Notes: generated by a model not told the origin, from the letters alone. A stretch of DNA of 50,393 bases from UBA6120 sp964495145 (GCA_964495145.1 CAZBUP010000004.1:1-50393), one strand, 5' to 3'. Positions 32,147-41,286 are shown, numbered from the stretch's first letter. Numbers and translations are program-made.

Positions 32147-33763
32147 TTACATGCGATTGAAGTAATAAGCGCTTTTCTTTTTGATCCACCAGTAGATGGC
32201 GACGCCAATCGCGCCATTGACAAGAATCAAGATGCCGACGGCCAGGAGCGGATCGAGCGCCATATCCAAGAAATAATAGCCAAAACCATTGATGGCGACT
32301 AAGGCAAAGCCGCCGAAGACGGCGACCAAAGCGGCCAAGCTTTGCTTGACGACTTCCATTTCGTTGGTAAACGTCAGTTTGGGAAACCACAGATTGATGG
32401 CGGCATCGAGATTCGACGATAAAACGACGATCGAGACGCCCCAAAACAGTAAACCGATAACTTCATACCAAGGGATGCCGAAAGCAATCCCAAAGATGGT
32501 CGAAGCCACCAAGGTAATCGGGAGGCTGATGAGCAGATTGAATCCGATTTTGGCGCTCATAATGGTTTCGGCCTTCAGGGGCAAACTCTTGACGATCCAA
32601 AAATTCTTTCCTTCGAGCGACAGGCTGACGGCCGGGGTATACACCATCACGGCGCAAAACCCGACGAAAACGATGATCAACAAGGCGCTAGAAAAGCCTT
32701 CAGTGGCCAGCATCGGCATGAAATCGGAGATGGCGCCGCGATAAAACAGGCTGATGACGGCAAAGATGAGCATCATCACGAGACCGATGCCGCTGTTCAT
32801 GGCGTACATCGGGGAGGTGATGAATTTCCGCCATTCCTTGATGACCAAGGTTTTGAACACGTGTTGCCTGACGACTTGATAGTCGGGTTTGGTCCCATTG
32901 CCCCTTTTCTTTTTGGTGACCACGACCTGACCGAGTTGGTTGGTCTTGACCGCCAATTTGGACACCAGCACCCAAAACAGGGCAAAGATGCCGACATGGC
33001 TGAGGGCTAAGAAGAGAAAATCGAGCCAGGCTTGATCGTGAACGCTGTTGACGAACCAAGCCAAAGGCCAAAGAATGGCCGAAAGCTGCCCCATCAGTCC
33101 GGTTTGGGCCAAAAGCGGATTGGCGCTCGTTTGGTCAAGCGAGGTGAACGAATAGACGAGATAACCGGCAAGAATCGCAACCATGAATACCAGGGAGACG
33201 ATGTTCTTATGGGGCATCCTCGCGGTTACCCGCGCAATCAGCAACGATACAAACGACATCAAGACGATTGGCAAAAGCGACACCAGCAGGAAACCAAGGA
33301 GGAAAAACACGATTCCGGCGAAAGTGACGCCGGCAAACCAGAAATAACTGAAGGCAATCGGCAAGATGATGATGAAGTTGGGGATTTCGATGAAGATCAT
33401 CATCAACAAGAGCTTGGTCACCATGATGGTCCTGGCTTTGATTGGTAACGGGCCCAAGATCGAATAATCCTTGTATTGGAACAAATAGGCATTGGCCCGT
33501 ATTAACGTAAATAAGGAGGTCAAGGCAAAGACGTACACATAAATGAAATTCAACAAAATCGACGTTTGGCCAACGGCGGACAAACTCGTTGCCAAATCGA
33601 AAAACATGAAGCCGGTGCTGAACAAAATGGCGCCGAGTCCATAGACGATGGCGATGCTGATGCCGATGGTCTTGCCTTTGTTCTCACGTGGGTCAAAACC
33701 GAACAAGCGCTTAACCGACAGGTTTTCTTTGATCAAAACCCGTAATAATGCGGCGACTTTCAT
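32147..33763 (-). CDS. ABC-2-type exporter permease subunit
   Basis: 538 residues with about twelve membrane segments and a long cytosolic loop near residues 285-310 (VVTKKKRGNGTKPDYQ). Large bacterial permeases of this shape, with an EGKNFWIVKSLPLKAETIM segment, form exporters with an ATPase encoded just upstream. The SLPLKAE turn resembles the coupling helix of such permeases. The substrate is unknown; peptides, lipids or ions are all possible. The start codon overlaps the last base of the ATPase gene, so both subunits are made in a fixed ratio. Confidence 0.85.
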   Translation of the reverse strand: MKVAALLRVLIKENLSVKRLFGFDPRENKGKTIGISIAIVYGLGAILFSTGFMFFDLATSLSAVGQTSILLNFIYVYVFALTSLFTLIRANAYLFQYKDYSILGPLPIKARTIMVTKLLLMMIFIEIPNFIIILPIAFSYFWFAGVTFAGIVFFLLGFLLVSLLPIVLMSFVSLLIARVTARMPHKNIVSLVFMVAILAGYLVYSFTSLDQTSANPLLAQTGLMGQLSAILWPLAWFVNSVHDQAWLDFLFLALSHVGIFALFWVLVSKLAVKTNQLGQVVVTKKKRGNGTKPDYQVVRQHVFKTLVIKEWRKFITSPMYAMNSGIGLVMMLIFAVISLFYRGAISDFMPMLATEGFSSALLIIVFVGFCAVMVYTPAVSLSLEGKNFWIVKSLPLKAETIMSAKIGFNLLISLPITLVASTIFGIAFGIPWYEVIGLLFWGVSIVVLSSNLDAAINLWFPKLTFTNEMEVVKQSLAALVAVFGGFALVAINGFGYYFLDMALDPLLAVGILILVNGAIGVAIYWWIKKKSAYYFNRM

Positions 33764-34473
33764 CAGTTTTGATTGATCTCCATGAAGATGCTTTCAAGAC
33801 TTTGGTCTTTCAATAAATCGTTGGTGGCCCCTTGGGCGACCAGGCGGCCTTTTTTGATGATGGCGATCTTATTGCACAGTTTCTCGACCACTTCCAAGAC
33901 GTGGGTGGAAAAGAAAATCGCCATGCCGCGGTCGCACATTCGCTTTAAAACGTTTTTAAGAAGGAAACTGGCTTTAGGGTCCAAGCCGACGAACGGTTCG
34001 TCGAGAATCAACAATTCGGGTTCATGGATCAAGGCGCTCGTTAAGACGAGTTTTTGCTTCATGCCGTGGGAATAGCTCGACATCGGGTTGGCTAAGACGC
34101 CTTCGATTTCGAACATCTTGGCGTATTCTTCGATTAGGGCCCGCCGCTTCTCAAGCGGGACTTGGAATACGTCGCCGACAAAATTCAAATATTGGATCCC
34201 GGTCAACGATTCGTAGACGTCGGGATTGTCGGGAATGTAAGCCAACCGCTTCTTGAATGCCATCGGATCGCGTTTGATCGAATACCGATCGAAGGTAATC
34301 TCGCCTTCCTCGAAATCGAGGATTCCGGCAATCGATTTCAAAAGGGTAGTCTTCCCGGCCCCGTTGTGGCCGACGAAACCGAAGATGTCGCCCTTTTCGA
34401 TTTCAAGGTTCAAGTCGTCGCAGGCCTTGACCCCTTTTTGATAGGATTTGGAAAAATGGGTGATTTTTAACAT
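33763..34473 (-). CDS. ABC-2-type exporter ATP-binding subunit
   Basis: 236 residues with Walker A GHNGAGKTTLL (around residue 36), Q-loop AYIPDNPDVYESLTG, signature SYSHGMKQKLVLTSAL, Walker B LLILDEPFVGLDP and a switch histidine in STHVLE. The short YESLTG Q-loop follow-up and the HGM signature are usual in export-type ATPases of the EcsA/CcmA class. It pairs with the large permease downstream. It begins six bases after the stop of the GyrI-like gene, without a ribosome-binding site of its own, so translation is probably coupled. Confidence 0.93.
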   Translation of the reverse strand: MLKITHFSKSYQKGVKACDDLNLEIEKGDIFGFVGHNGAGKTTLLKSIAGILDFEEGEITFDRYSIKRDPMAFKKRLAYIPDNPDVYESLTGIQYLNFVGDVFQVPLEKRRALIEEYAKMFEIEGVLANPMSSYSHGMKQKLVLTSALIHEPELLILDEPFVGLDPKASFLLKNVLKRMCDRGMAIFFSTHVLEVVEKLCNKIAIIKKGRLVAQGATNDLLKDQSLESIFMEINQN

Positions 34474-34479
34474 AGATTG

Positions 34480-34935
34480 CTATTTAATCGGGAAATACAA
34501 GTTGTACATCTCGTATCCGTCCACGAAGTCCTCCTCAATCAAACCAATGACGTTTTTCATGTCGAAGCGTTTGTTGTTTTCCTTAAGCCAGACTTTGGCC
34601 GCTTGGCTGATCTTGTCATCGGCGTTATTGACTTCGTCTTCGAATTCCTGCTTGGAAATCGACAAGGTCAAGTATTCGCCCGCCGGCAAGTGGACCACTG
34701 CCACTTCGCGATTGCCTTTAGTACCTTCCGGGACCAAAGCGTATAGGATATGGGTGACGTGCTTATGATCACCGTGGGACACGCTGATGCGGAAAAAATA
34801 ACGTTTGGTGGCCGCCGGGTCCAGACCGCAGGCAGTTAAAAACGGTTGCAATTTGCTTTCGTTGTCCTGCCGGGCGTTATCGCCTTCGGCGTAACAAAAA
34901 GCCAGCGTCATTTCCGACATTAGTTTGACGATCAT
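34480..34935 (-). CDS. GyrI-like effector-binding-domain protein
   Basis: 151 residues with no DNA-binding helix. The pattern of the C-terminal half (VVHLPAGEYLTLSISKQEFE, a helix with AAKVWLKEN, then DGYEMYNLYFPIK at the very end) is that of the GyrI-like/AraC effector-binding domain, which binds small hydrophobic molecules or proteins. The function of stand-alone copies is varied and unknown here. A good AGGAGA precedes the ATG. It is upstream of and probably co-transcribed with the ABC exporter, suggesting it senses or carries the exported compound (inference). Confidence 0.65.
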   Translation of the reverse strand: MIVKLMSEMTLAFCYAEGDNARQDNESKLQPFLTACGLDPAATKRYFFRISVSHGDHKHVTHILYALVPEGTKGNREVAVVHLPAGEYLTLSISKQEFEDEVNNADDKISQAAKVWLKENNKRFDMKNVIGLIEEDFVDGYEMYNLYFPIK

Positions 34936-34977
34936 GGGAATATCTCCTTTTCCGATTCGATATTGACTCTTTAATCA

Positions 34978-35006
34978 TTTAACCACAAATCGATGATTTG
35001 TTAAAT
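34978..35006. promoter_or_regulatory. Imperfect palindrome upstream of the GyrI-like/ABC operon
   Basis: TTTA-ACC-ACAAATC-GAT-GATTTGT-TAAA: an inverted repeat of eleven pairs with a three-base bulge, 43 bases before the start codon. Position and A+T-rich ends fit a repressor operator. No regulator gene is nearby. Confidence 0.45.
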
Positions 35007-35024
35007 AAGGTCATTGATTGCGCC

Positions 35025-35058
35025 AAGATGGTCAGGATGGCGCCCCATCTTTTTTTTG
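35025..35058 (+). terminator. Orphan terminator-like hairpin with long T-run
   Basis: AAGATGG (35025-35031) pairs with CCATCTT (35045-35051), followed by seven T. No plus-strand gene ends nearby, so it may end a short RNA or be a coincidence. The rest of 34936-35155 shows no gene. Confidence 0.45.
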
Positions 35059-35155
35059 ATAATAAAACCAAGATAGATAAGATGGTCGTATCCATCATCG
35101 AAACCTGAAACCCTCTATTAAATAACCCGCCCCATCAATATCGCAAACGATTAAA

Positions 35156-35178
35156 ACAAGCCGGTTTTTGCCGGCTTA
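35156..35178 (-). terminator. Intrinsic terminator of the ArsB/NhaD-type permease gene
   Basis: AAGCCGG-CAAAAA-CCGGCTT on the minus strand followed by GTTTTAAT, eight bases after the TGA stop. Confidence 0.85.
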
Positions 35179-35185
35179 TTCCGCT

Positions 35186-36460
35186 TCAAGACCATAGTAG
35201 CCACAAGAGGCCATAGCCGGTCAACACCGCCGCCATGGTCATCGGGACCCCGATTTTCAGGAAATCGGTCACTTTCACCTCGTGGCCGTTTTTGCGCAAG
35301 ATACCGATGCCGGCGATGTTGGCGCTGGCCCCGATCGGCGTCAAATTGCCACCGAGAGTGGCCCCGCACAATAACCCAAAATACAGCAATAAGGGGTTGA
35401 TGCCCATCGCCGTGGAAATGGTCAGCATGACCGGGAGCATCGTGGCCACGTAAGGAATGTTGTCAATGAAGGCCGACAAAGCCACCGAGACGAAGACGAC
35501 TAAGGTATAGATGAGAAAAACGTTATTGCCGGAAACGCTGAGGAAGAAAGCGGCGATGTCGTCGATAATGCCGACCTGGGTGATGCCGTAAATCAATACG
35601 AACAACCCGGCTAACAAACCTAAGGTATGGAAATCGATTTCCTTAATGACGGAAACCGTCGCTTTAAGCGATTTGGTTTTGATGGCTTTATAAACGATAG
35701 CCACCAGCCCCATGCCCATGGTGATCAATCCGTTGGTGACGTCGGGTTTATTGGGAATGAACGAGGCGGCGACCAATAAAGCGATGATGCCCAAAAGCAT
35801 GATCGTCGGGGCATAATCGTTGACTTTGGCCCGTTCGGCGATGGTAATCGGCTGCTTCATCTTGCGGAACAGCACCATCATGACACCCACCGACATCAAC
35901 GCGCCGAGTTGCACCACGAAGAAGGGCCCCGGTTTGCCTTGAAGCCAAAAGAAATCGGTGAAATTCATCCCGGCGATGCCGCCGAGCATGATCGAAGTGG
36001 TGTCCCCGACCAACGTGGCGAACCCTTGCAGGTTGGCGCTGACGGCGATGGCGATGATGGGGGCTACCGGCGAGACGTTGATGCGCTTAGCAATCGTCAG
36101 GGCGATCGGGGCGACGATCAATACCGTGGCCACGTTATCGACGAACGCCGAAATCAATCCGGCGAAAACCGCCAGCATGATGATGGCCCATTTAACATTG
36201 GGGGCTTTCTCGATGATGATGTCGGCCAATAAGGCCGGCATTTTCGATTCGATGAACAGCGACACGACGATCATCGTGCCGGCGATCATCAAGATGACGT
36301 TCCAGTTGATGGCCAAAGTCCACACGTCCAAGAAATCGACGAGGCCGAGAATCACGAAGACGACGGCCATCCCTCCGGCGATGTAGGACCGGATTTTCGG
36401 AAATGCCAATAAGGCAACGTAGGTGATAAGGAATAGGATTAGGGCGACTTCTTTCATCAA
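35186..36460 (-). CDS. ArsB/NhaD-type ion transporter (SLC13/IT superfamily permease)
   Basis: 424 residues, eleven or twelve membrane segments in two repeats. Each repeat has a re-entrant motif: FVDNVATVLIVAP in the first and FIDNIPYVATMLP in the second, followed by GGNLTPIGASANIAG, typical of ArsB/NhaD and related IT-superfamily carriers. These exchange sodium and protons, or transport arsenite or dicarboxylates; the substrate cannot be assigned because neither ars genes nor other clues are present. The TGA stop used here confirms the standard genetic code. Methionine 2 is an alternative start. Ribosome-binding site weak (AAAAGAGAA). Confidence 0.88.
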   Translation of the reverse strand: MMKEVALILFLITYVALLAFPKIRSYIAGGMAVVFVILGLVDFLDVWTLAINWNVILMIAGTMIVVSLFIESKMPALLADIIIEKAPNVKWAIIMLAVFAGLISAFVDNVATVLIVAPIALTIAKRINVSPVAPIIAIAVSANLQGFATLVGDTTSIMLGGIAGMNFTDFFWLQGKPGPFFVVQLGALMSVGVMMVLFRKMKQPITIAERAKVNDYAPTIMLLGIIALLVAASFIPNKPDVTNGLITMGMGLVAIVYKAIKTKSLKATVSVIKEIDFHTLGLLAGLFVLIYGITQVGIIDDIAAFFLSVSGNNVFLIYTLVVFVSVALSAFIDNIPYVATMLPVMLTISTAMGINPLLLYFGLLCGATLGGNLTPIGASANIAGIGILRKNGHEVKVTDFLKIGVPMTMAAVLTGYGLLWLLWS

Positions 36461-36591
36461 TGCATTCTCTTTTCTTTAACCTAGACATTTTAACATAAGG
36501 AGGGTTTTTATCATCCCCCTAACCGACGTTAAGGCGCGTCAAACCGCTTTCTTATGGAAAATTGCTACAATGTAATCATAATATTACTGCT

Positions 36592-37782
36592 ATGAACTTC
36601 ATCCTCGTCTCGCCCCAATTCCCGAGCACCTACTACAAATTCGCCCAAGCGTTGGCCCAAAACGGACTGACGGTTTTAGGCATCGGCGACACGCCCTATG
36701 ACCAATTGGCGCCCGAGGTCAAGACCAGCCTTAAGGAATACTACTATTGCCCGAACATGAACGATTACGCGGCCATGTTCAAAGCGGTGGCTTTTTTCTC
36801 GTTCAAATATGGCAAGATCGACTGGATTGAGTCCCATAACGAGTGGTGGCTTCTCTCCGACGCGAAACTGCGAACCGATTTCAACGTCAAGACCGGGATT
36901 CATTATCCCGAGGTAATGCGATATAAAGCCAAATCGATCATGAAAGAATATTATCGCTTGGCCGAGGTCCCTTTTGCCCGCTATCAGCTGGTGGACGATC
37001 TGGCCGGGTGCCGAGCCTTCATTGAACAAGTCGGTTATCCGGTGTTCGTCAAACCAAACGTCGGCGTCGGTTCCTCCAATTCCCATCGGATCGACCACGA
37101 AGACGATTTGATCAGATTCATGGCCACCCGCCACGAAGAACCCTACATCATGGAGGAATTCATCGAAGGCACGATTGTTTCTTACGACGGCATCGCCGAT
37201 GGCGAAAGTAACGTCGTTTATGAAGCCAGCAACGTCTTTCCGATGCCTAATTACGTGGTCGTCAACCAGTTGAGCGACGATTTTTACTACACCGACAAAG
37301 AAGTCCCCTCGGATTTATCCGACATTGGCCGCCGCGTCATCAAGGCATTTGGGGTCCAAAACCGCATGTTCCATCTGGAATTTTTCCGTTTAGGCAAAGA
37401 TTATCCCCATTTGGGTCAAGCCGGGGCGCTGCTCGGATTGGAAGTCAACATGCGCCCGGCCGGCGGGTTCACCCCGGAGATGATCTCGGCCGCGCGTGGT
37501 CAGTCGTTATATCAGGCCTGGGCCGACGTGATCGCCTATGGCGAAGTGAAAGAAAAGGGCTCGGGATCCCACGATTACGTGGCGGCCCCGGCCCGTCGCA
37601 ACAGCATTGCCTACGCCCGTCTTCATGAAGAGGTGCTGAAGGCTTATGAACCTTTCTTATTGAGGCATGGCCCCTATCCCCCGATCATCAGCGTCGGGAT
37701 GGGCAATTATTACTATATGGGTAAATTTGCTTCCCTTGGGGAAGTCAATGATTTCATCCAGTTCGTGCTTGAACGAAAATAG
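36592..37782 (+). CDS. ATP-grasp enzyme (carboxylate-amine ligase-like)
   Basis: 396 residues from the ATG at 36592; the frame extends 30 bases further but lacks initiation signals. The N-terminus MNFILVSPQFPSTYYKFAQA is a Rossmann-like pre-ATP-grasp domain. The central ATP-grasp fold has FVKPNVGVGSSNS (phosphate-binding loop), PYIMEEFIEG (adenine hinge) and the metal-binding EVNMRPAGGFTPE. Members ligate a carboxylate to an amine or thiol with ATP. No neighbour hints at the substrate. Its stop is two bases from the end of the convergent copZ gene. No Shine-Dalgarno sequence is present, which resembles the leaderless genes at 22428 and 42626. Confidence 0.88.
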   Translation: MNFILVSPQFPSTYYKFAQALAQNGLTVLGIGDTPYDQLAPEVKTSLKEYYYCPNMNDYAAMFKAVAFFSFKYGKIDWIESHNEWWLLSDAKLRTDFNVKTGIHYPEVMRYKAKSIMKEYYRLAEVPFARYQLVDDLAGCRAFIEQVGYPVFVKPNVGVGSSNSHRIDHEDDLIRFMATRHEEPYIMEEFIEGTIVSYDGIADGESNVVYEASNVFPMPNYVVVNQLSDDFYYTDKEVPSDLSDIGRRVIKAFGVQNRMFHLEFFRLGKDYPHLGQAGALLGLEVNMRPAGGFTPEMISAARGQSLYQAWADVIAYGEVKEKGSGSHDYVAAPARRNSIAYARLHEEVLKAYEPFLLRHGPYPPIISVGMGNYYYMGKFASLGEVNDFIQFVLERK

Positions 37783-37783
37783 C

Positions 37784-37954
37784 CTATTCGGCTTCGTAGC
37801 CGATGGTTTTCAAGATGCCTGGGACCCGGGCGTCGTCGGATACGACCGTCTTGGTGGCCAAATCGACGGTTGCCGCCACGTTATGGTTTTTTAAGGTCGT
37901 TTGAATCCGATTGACACAGTGCGAGCACATCATGTTTTTGACTTTGTATACCAT
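37784..37954 (-). CDS. copZ: Copper chaperone, short CopZ-like HMA protein
   Basis: A 56-residue protein that is easy to miss. The ATG at 37954 has AGGAGAGA eight bases upstream, and the TAG is at 37784-37786. It begins MVYKVKNMMCSHCVNRIQ; M-x-C-x-x-C (MMCSHC) is the heavy-metal-associated copper site. It ends with TIGYEAE, the usual Gly-Tyr turn of the fold. It is slightly shorter than typical CopZ (68-70 residues), with a shortened middle. It delivers Cu(I) to the CopA ATPase, whose gene ends only ten bases upstream, so the order of transcription is csoR-copA-copZ. Confidence 0.9.
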   Translation of the reverse strand: MVYKVKNMMCSHCVNRIQTTLKNHNVAATVDLATKTVVSDDARVPGILKTIGYEAE

Positions 37955-37964
37955 AAAATCTCTC

Positions 37965-40133
37965 CTATTTGAGTTTGAGGCGGTAAAGCCTCAACGCGTT
38001 TAAGATAACGGTCACGTCGCTGACGACCATCGCTAAAGCGGCGACGACTGGTGATAGCAATCCCATGAAAGCGATTGGAATCGCGAATAAGTTGTAGCTG
38101 AAGGCCCAGAAGAATCCAAGTTTGATGTTTTTCAGGACCGCTTTCGAAATGGTCAACGTGTGGACGATGGCCATTAAATCGCTATGCAACAAGGCGACGT
38201 CGCTGCTTTCGAGGGCGATGCTCGATCCATTGCCGATGGCCATCGACAAATCAGCCTCCTGCAGCGCGATGGCGTCGTTGATGCCATCGCCGATGAAGGC
38301 CACTTTTTGGTTTTGGGCTTGCAACGAGCGGATGAATTCGGCTTTGTCAAATGGGGTCATCCCGGCTTTGACGTGCTCGGGACGGATCCCGACTTCGCGG
38401 GCCAATGACAACGCGACGTCCGGATGATCGCCGCTGATGAGATAGGTGGCGATGCCCTCTTGGTGCAGACGCGTGATGGCGGCCGCCGCCGATTCTTTGA
38501 CCACGTCTTTGATAGCGACGATGGTGGACACTTGATCGTCGACGGCCAGTAAGACCGTGGTTTTGCCTTCCGAATGGAAATGATCGATAGCCGAACGAGC
38601 CATTGGGCTGATGGTGGCGTAACCGCCGACATAAGCCTCCGATCCGGCGCGATAAAGGCGACCCTCGAACGCGGTTTCAAGCCCGGCTCCGGGCAGTTCC
38701 TTGACGCTGAGTTGCCGATCGGTCGCCATATCGCGGGATTCGGCCGCCGCCCGAATGGCGTTTGCCAACGGGTGGGTGGATGCTTCTTCCATTTTAGCCA
38801 GCATGCCCAAGTCCGGTCCGATGACATCGGTGACTTCCGGCTGGCCCTTGGTCAGGGTCCCGGTTTTGTCAAAAGCGACGGCGGTGATTTGCGGCGTCTT
38901 TTCAAATACGGCGCCGTTTTTAAAAAGGATGCCCTGCCGGGCCGATAAAGACGAACCGACCATGATGCTCATCGGGGTGGCTAAACCGAGGGCGCACGGG
39001 CACGAAATGACCATGACGGCAATGGCGGCGCTAAAGGCTTGGTTAAAATCGCCTGGATTCAGCCAGGTGATGTGGAGAATAAACGAAATGGCGGCGATTA
39101 AGACCACGACTGGGACAAAGATTGAAGCGATCAGATCGGCGATGCGTTGGATTTTGGGTTTGCGGCTCTGGGCTTCTTCGACCGCTTCGACGATTTTCTG
39201 CAATAAGGAAGTGCCAAGGCCGTGTGTCGCCTTGACGGTGATTGTCGCTCCCAAGTTGAGGGTGGCCCCGATGACAGCTTGGCCGAGGTCACGCGTGACC
39301 GGGACGCTTTCGCCGGTAATCATCGATTCGTCAATGACGGTCCGGCCGGTTTCGATCACGCCGTCGACCGGGATTTTCTCGCCTTTGCGTACCAATAGGA
39401 TATCGCCCGGTTCGATCATGTCGATGGGACGAAGGACTTCGCGCCCGTCGACGAGCACCAGCGCTTCTTTCGAAGCCAGTTCCATCAATTCTTGAAGCGA
39501 TTTGCTGGTCCGTTGCTTGACCTTATGCTCAAGATAATGACCCAAAAGGATGATGGTGATGATGATCGACGAAGCTTCAAAATACAATAGCCCATCATAG
39601 TGACCCATGGTCACGATGTGGTCGAAATGCATCAAGATGACGTAAACCGAATAAAAATAGGCAATCGTCGTCGCCAAAGCGACGAGGACGTCCATGCCGA
39701 TCGTTTTGTTTTTTATATTGAAGAAAGCCCGTTTGTAGAAGGTAGCCCCAATCCAAAACTGCACCGGGGTGGCAAGCGCCCACTGGACGAAGGGATTCAT
39801 GAGCCAAGCCGGCACGAGGACCCCGAGGCCCATGTGGGCGAACATCGTCCACAAAAGCGGCAGCGACAAGACGATGCTGGAGATAATGCGGATCAAATAC
39901 CAATTGACGGCTTTCCGTTCTTTAAAAGTGACCGGCGTGTAGCCGCTTTGGCGAATCCGTTCGCTCAACTTGGCTTCATCCCACGACTCTTCGTCGTATT
40001 TGATGCGAGCGAATCCTTCTGACAAATTGACATTGGCGGAAATGATGCCTTTTTGGTCGACAAAGGCGTTTTCAATCGATTTGGCGCACATGGCGCAGTC
40101 CATATCGGTGATTTTGATTTTGGCGATTTTCAT
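37965..40133 (-). CDS. copA: Copper-exporting P1B-type ATPase
   Basis: 722 residues with one N-terminal HMA domain (MDCAMC, C13 and C16) and eight membrane segments. The transport motif is CPC in VISCPCALGLATP, the actuator motif TGES (MITGESVPV), the phosphorylated aspartate DKTGTLTKGQ, the P1B-specific HP dipeptide in STHPLANAI and the hinge GDGINDA. It pumps Cu(I) out of the cytosol with ATP. Two-domain versions are common; this one has a single HMA domain. The gene lies 3 bases after csoR and 10 before copZ. Confidence 0.96.
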   Translation of the reverse strand: MKIAKIKITDMDCAMCAKSIENAFVDQKGIISANVNLSEGFARIKYDEESWDEAKLSERIRQSGYTPVTFKERKAVNWYLIRIISSIVLSLPLLWTMFAHMGLGVLVPAWLMNPFVQWALATPVQFWIGATFYKRAFFNIKNKTIGMDVLVALATTIAYFYSVYVILMHFDHIVTMGHYDGLLYFEASSIIITIILLGHYLEHKVKQRTSKSLQELMELASKEALVLVDGREVLRPIDMIEPGDILLVRKGEKIPVDGVIETGRTVIDESMITGESVPVTRDLGQAVIGATLNLGATITVKATHGLGTSLLQKIVEAVEEAQSRKPKIQRIADLIASIFVPVVVLIAAISFILHITWLNPGDFNQAFSAAIAVMVISCPCALGLATPMSIMVGSSLSARQGILFKNGAVFEKTPQITAVAFDKTGTLTKGQPEVTDVIGPDLGMLAKMEEASTHPLANAIRAAAESRDMATDRQLSVKELPGAGLETAFEGRLYRAGSEAYVGGYATISPMARSAIDHFHSEGKTTVLLAVDDQVSTIVAIKDVVKESAAAAITRLHQEGIATYLISGDHPDVALSLAREVGIRPEHVKAGMTPFDKAEFIRSLQAQNQKVAFIGDGINDAIALQEADLSMAIGNGSSIALESSDVALLHSDLMAIVHTLTISKAVLKNIKLGFFWAFSYNLFAIPIAFMGLLSPVVAALAMVVSDVTVILNALRLYRLKLK

Positions 40134-40136
40134 GAT

Positions 40137-40415
40137 TTATTTAAGTAAACGGGACAACAGGGTGTTCAATTCCTCGATCTTTTCAAAGTGGCCGTTTCCG
40201 ATATCCTCGCGGACGCAGTGATTGATGTGGTTTTCCAAAAGCAAAGTCGATAAAGACAATAGCGATGCCCGGATGGCGCTGATTTGCGTCAGAATGTCGG
40301 GACAGCTCTTTTCTTCCTCGATCATGCGTTCGATGCCTTGGACTTGGCCGACGATCCGATGGATGCGCGGCGTGGCCAGATGTTTGACGTGTTTGACAGC
40401 CGATGTGTGTTCCAT
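40137..40415 (-). CDS. csoR: Copper-sensing repressor CsoR
   Basis: 92 residues from the ATG at 40415, an all-helical repressor without a classical DNA-binding motif. The Cu(I) ligands C38, H63 and C67 have the same spacing (25 and 4) as in known CsoR proteins, and the family pattern RIHRIVGQVQGIERMIEEEKS and CPDILTQISAI is present. Copper binding releases it from DNA, inducing copA and copZ, which lie in the same transcript. A longer start at 40475 is possible but would include the operator, so it is rejected. GGGGG seven bases upstream may serve as ribosome-binding site. Confidence 0.93.
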   Translation of the reverse strand: MEHTSAVKHVKHLATPRIHRIVGQVQGIERMIEEEKSCPDILTQISAIRASLLSLSTLLLENHINHCVREDIGNGHFEKIEELNTLLSRLLK

Positions 40416-40417
40416 AT

Positions 40418-40437
40418 TATACCCCCACGGGTATATA
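40418..40437 (-). promoter_or_regulatory. CsoR-type operator
   Basis: TATATACCCGTGGGGGTATA on the minus strand contains the inverted repeat TACCC/GGGTA with a G-rich centre, the usual CsoR site. It lies directly before the csoR start, downstream of a -35-like TTGTAA (about 40464). Confidence 0.8.
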
Positions 40438-40462
40438 TTAAGCGCACTGGGCATATGATTAC

Positions 40463-40488
40463 AAGCAAAAAGCACCGCGAGGGTGCTT
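40463..40488 (-). terminator. Intrinsic terminator of the SDR/SPT-like operon
   Basis: AAGCACC-CTCGC-GGTGCTT followed by TTTGC on the minus strand, just after the SDR stop and before the csoR promoter. Confidence 0.8.
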
Positions 40489-40491
40489 CGT

Positions 40492-41286
40492 TTATTTTCC
40501 GTAAATCAGATGGATGAGGGCCAACGTCCAGCGGCGCGGGAGCCGATGGCTGAGCCATACCAGGAGCTTATAAGACCCACCGATGGTAACCGCCACCGGA
40601 GGATGCTTCCGTTTGATCAGTTTGGCAACGACGCGGGCGACCGTCATCGGGCTTTTCCCGTGGCGCTCGTCTTTTTCCATCACGGCGATGGAGCGGGCCA
40701 AACGATCTCCGTATAATGCATCTTCGGATATTTTCTCGCGTCGATCGGTGAATTCGGTTTTGGTGTCCCCGGGTAGAATCGTCGTCACCCGAATGCCCCA
40801 AGGTCGCACTTCCATCCGCAGGCCTTCCGAGAATGTCTGAAGGGCGCTCTTGCTCAATGAATAAAAGGTTTGGAATGGGATGGTGATCGGGCCGGCGACC
40901 GAGCCAATGTTAAATATGAAACCCCGGCTTTGCCGCAGGTAGGGCAGGCAATACTTGCTTAGGGCAAACGCTCCCAAGAGATTGACATCTAAAAGGCGTT
41001 TGGCTTGCTCGAGGCTCGTTTGCTCGATGGCTCCGCTCAATCCGATGCCGGCGCAATTGATCAAACCATCAATTTGATGGAACTCATCGTGGATGGCTTC
41101 GATGGTTTTCTTCACGGCGTCTTCGATAGCAATATCCAAAGGATAATGCTTGAAACGATAAGGGCTTTTGGGCTCCTTGCGCGACAAACCGATGACTTGA
41201 TGGCCTTGGTCGGCCAAATAATCGGCGGTTGCCCGTCCGATGCCCGACGAAGCCCCGGTTATCAAAATGACGAGTTTATTGTTCAC
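40492..41286 (-). CDS. Short-chain dehydrogenase/reductase, possible 3-ketosphinganine reductase
   Basis: 264 residues with NAD(P)-binding TGASSGIG, the NAG-equivalent NCAG, a catalytic serine in NIGSVAG and the YxxxK pair (YSLSK). The C-terminal extension KLLVWLSHRLPRRWTLALIH is hydrophobic and could contact the membrane, as in 3-dehydrosphinganine reductases. The GTG start at 41286 overlaps the end of the serine-palmitoyltransferase-like gene by eleven bases, so the two are coupled. If that enzyme makes a 3-ketosphingoid base, this SDR would reduce it to the amino alcohol. Other SDR substrates cannot be excluded by sequence. Confidence 0.8.
   Translation of the reverse strand: MNNKLVILITGASSGIGRATADYLADQGHQVIGLSRKEPKSPYRFKHYPLDIAIEDAVKKTIEAIHDEFHQIDGLINCAGIGLSGAIEQTSLEQAKRLLDVNLLGAFALSKYCLPYLRQSRGFIFNIGSVAGPITIPFQTFYSLSKSALQTFSEGLRMEVRPWGIRVTTILPGDTKTEFTDRREKISEDALYGDRLARSIAVMEKDERHGKSPMTVARVVAKLIKRKHPPVAVTIGGSYKLLVWLSHRLPRRWTLALIHLIYGK

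Noticed and set aside
35186..36460. Arsenite exporter ArsB
   Set aside because: No arsR, arsC or arsA neighbour; the fold is shared by sodium/proton and dicarboxylate carriers, so only the superfamily is given.
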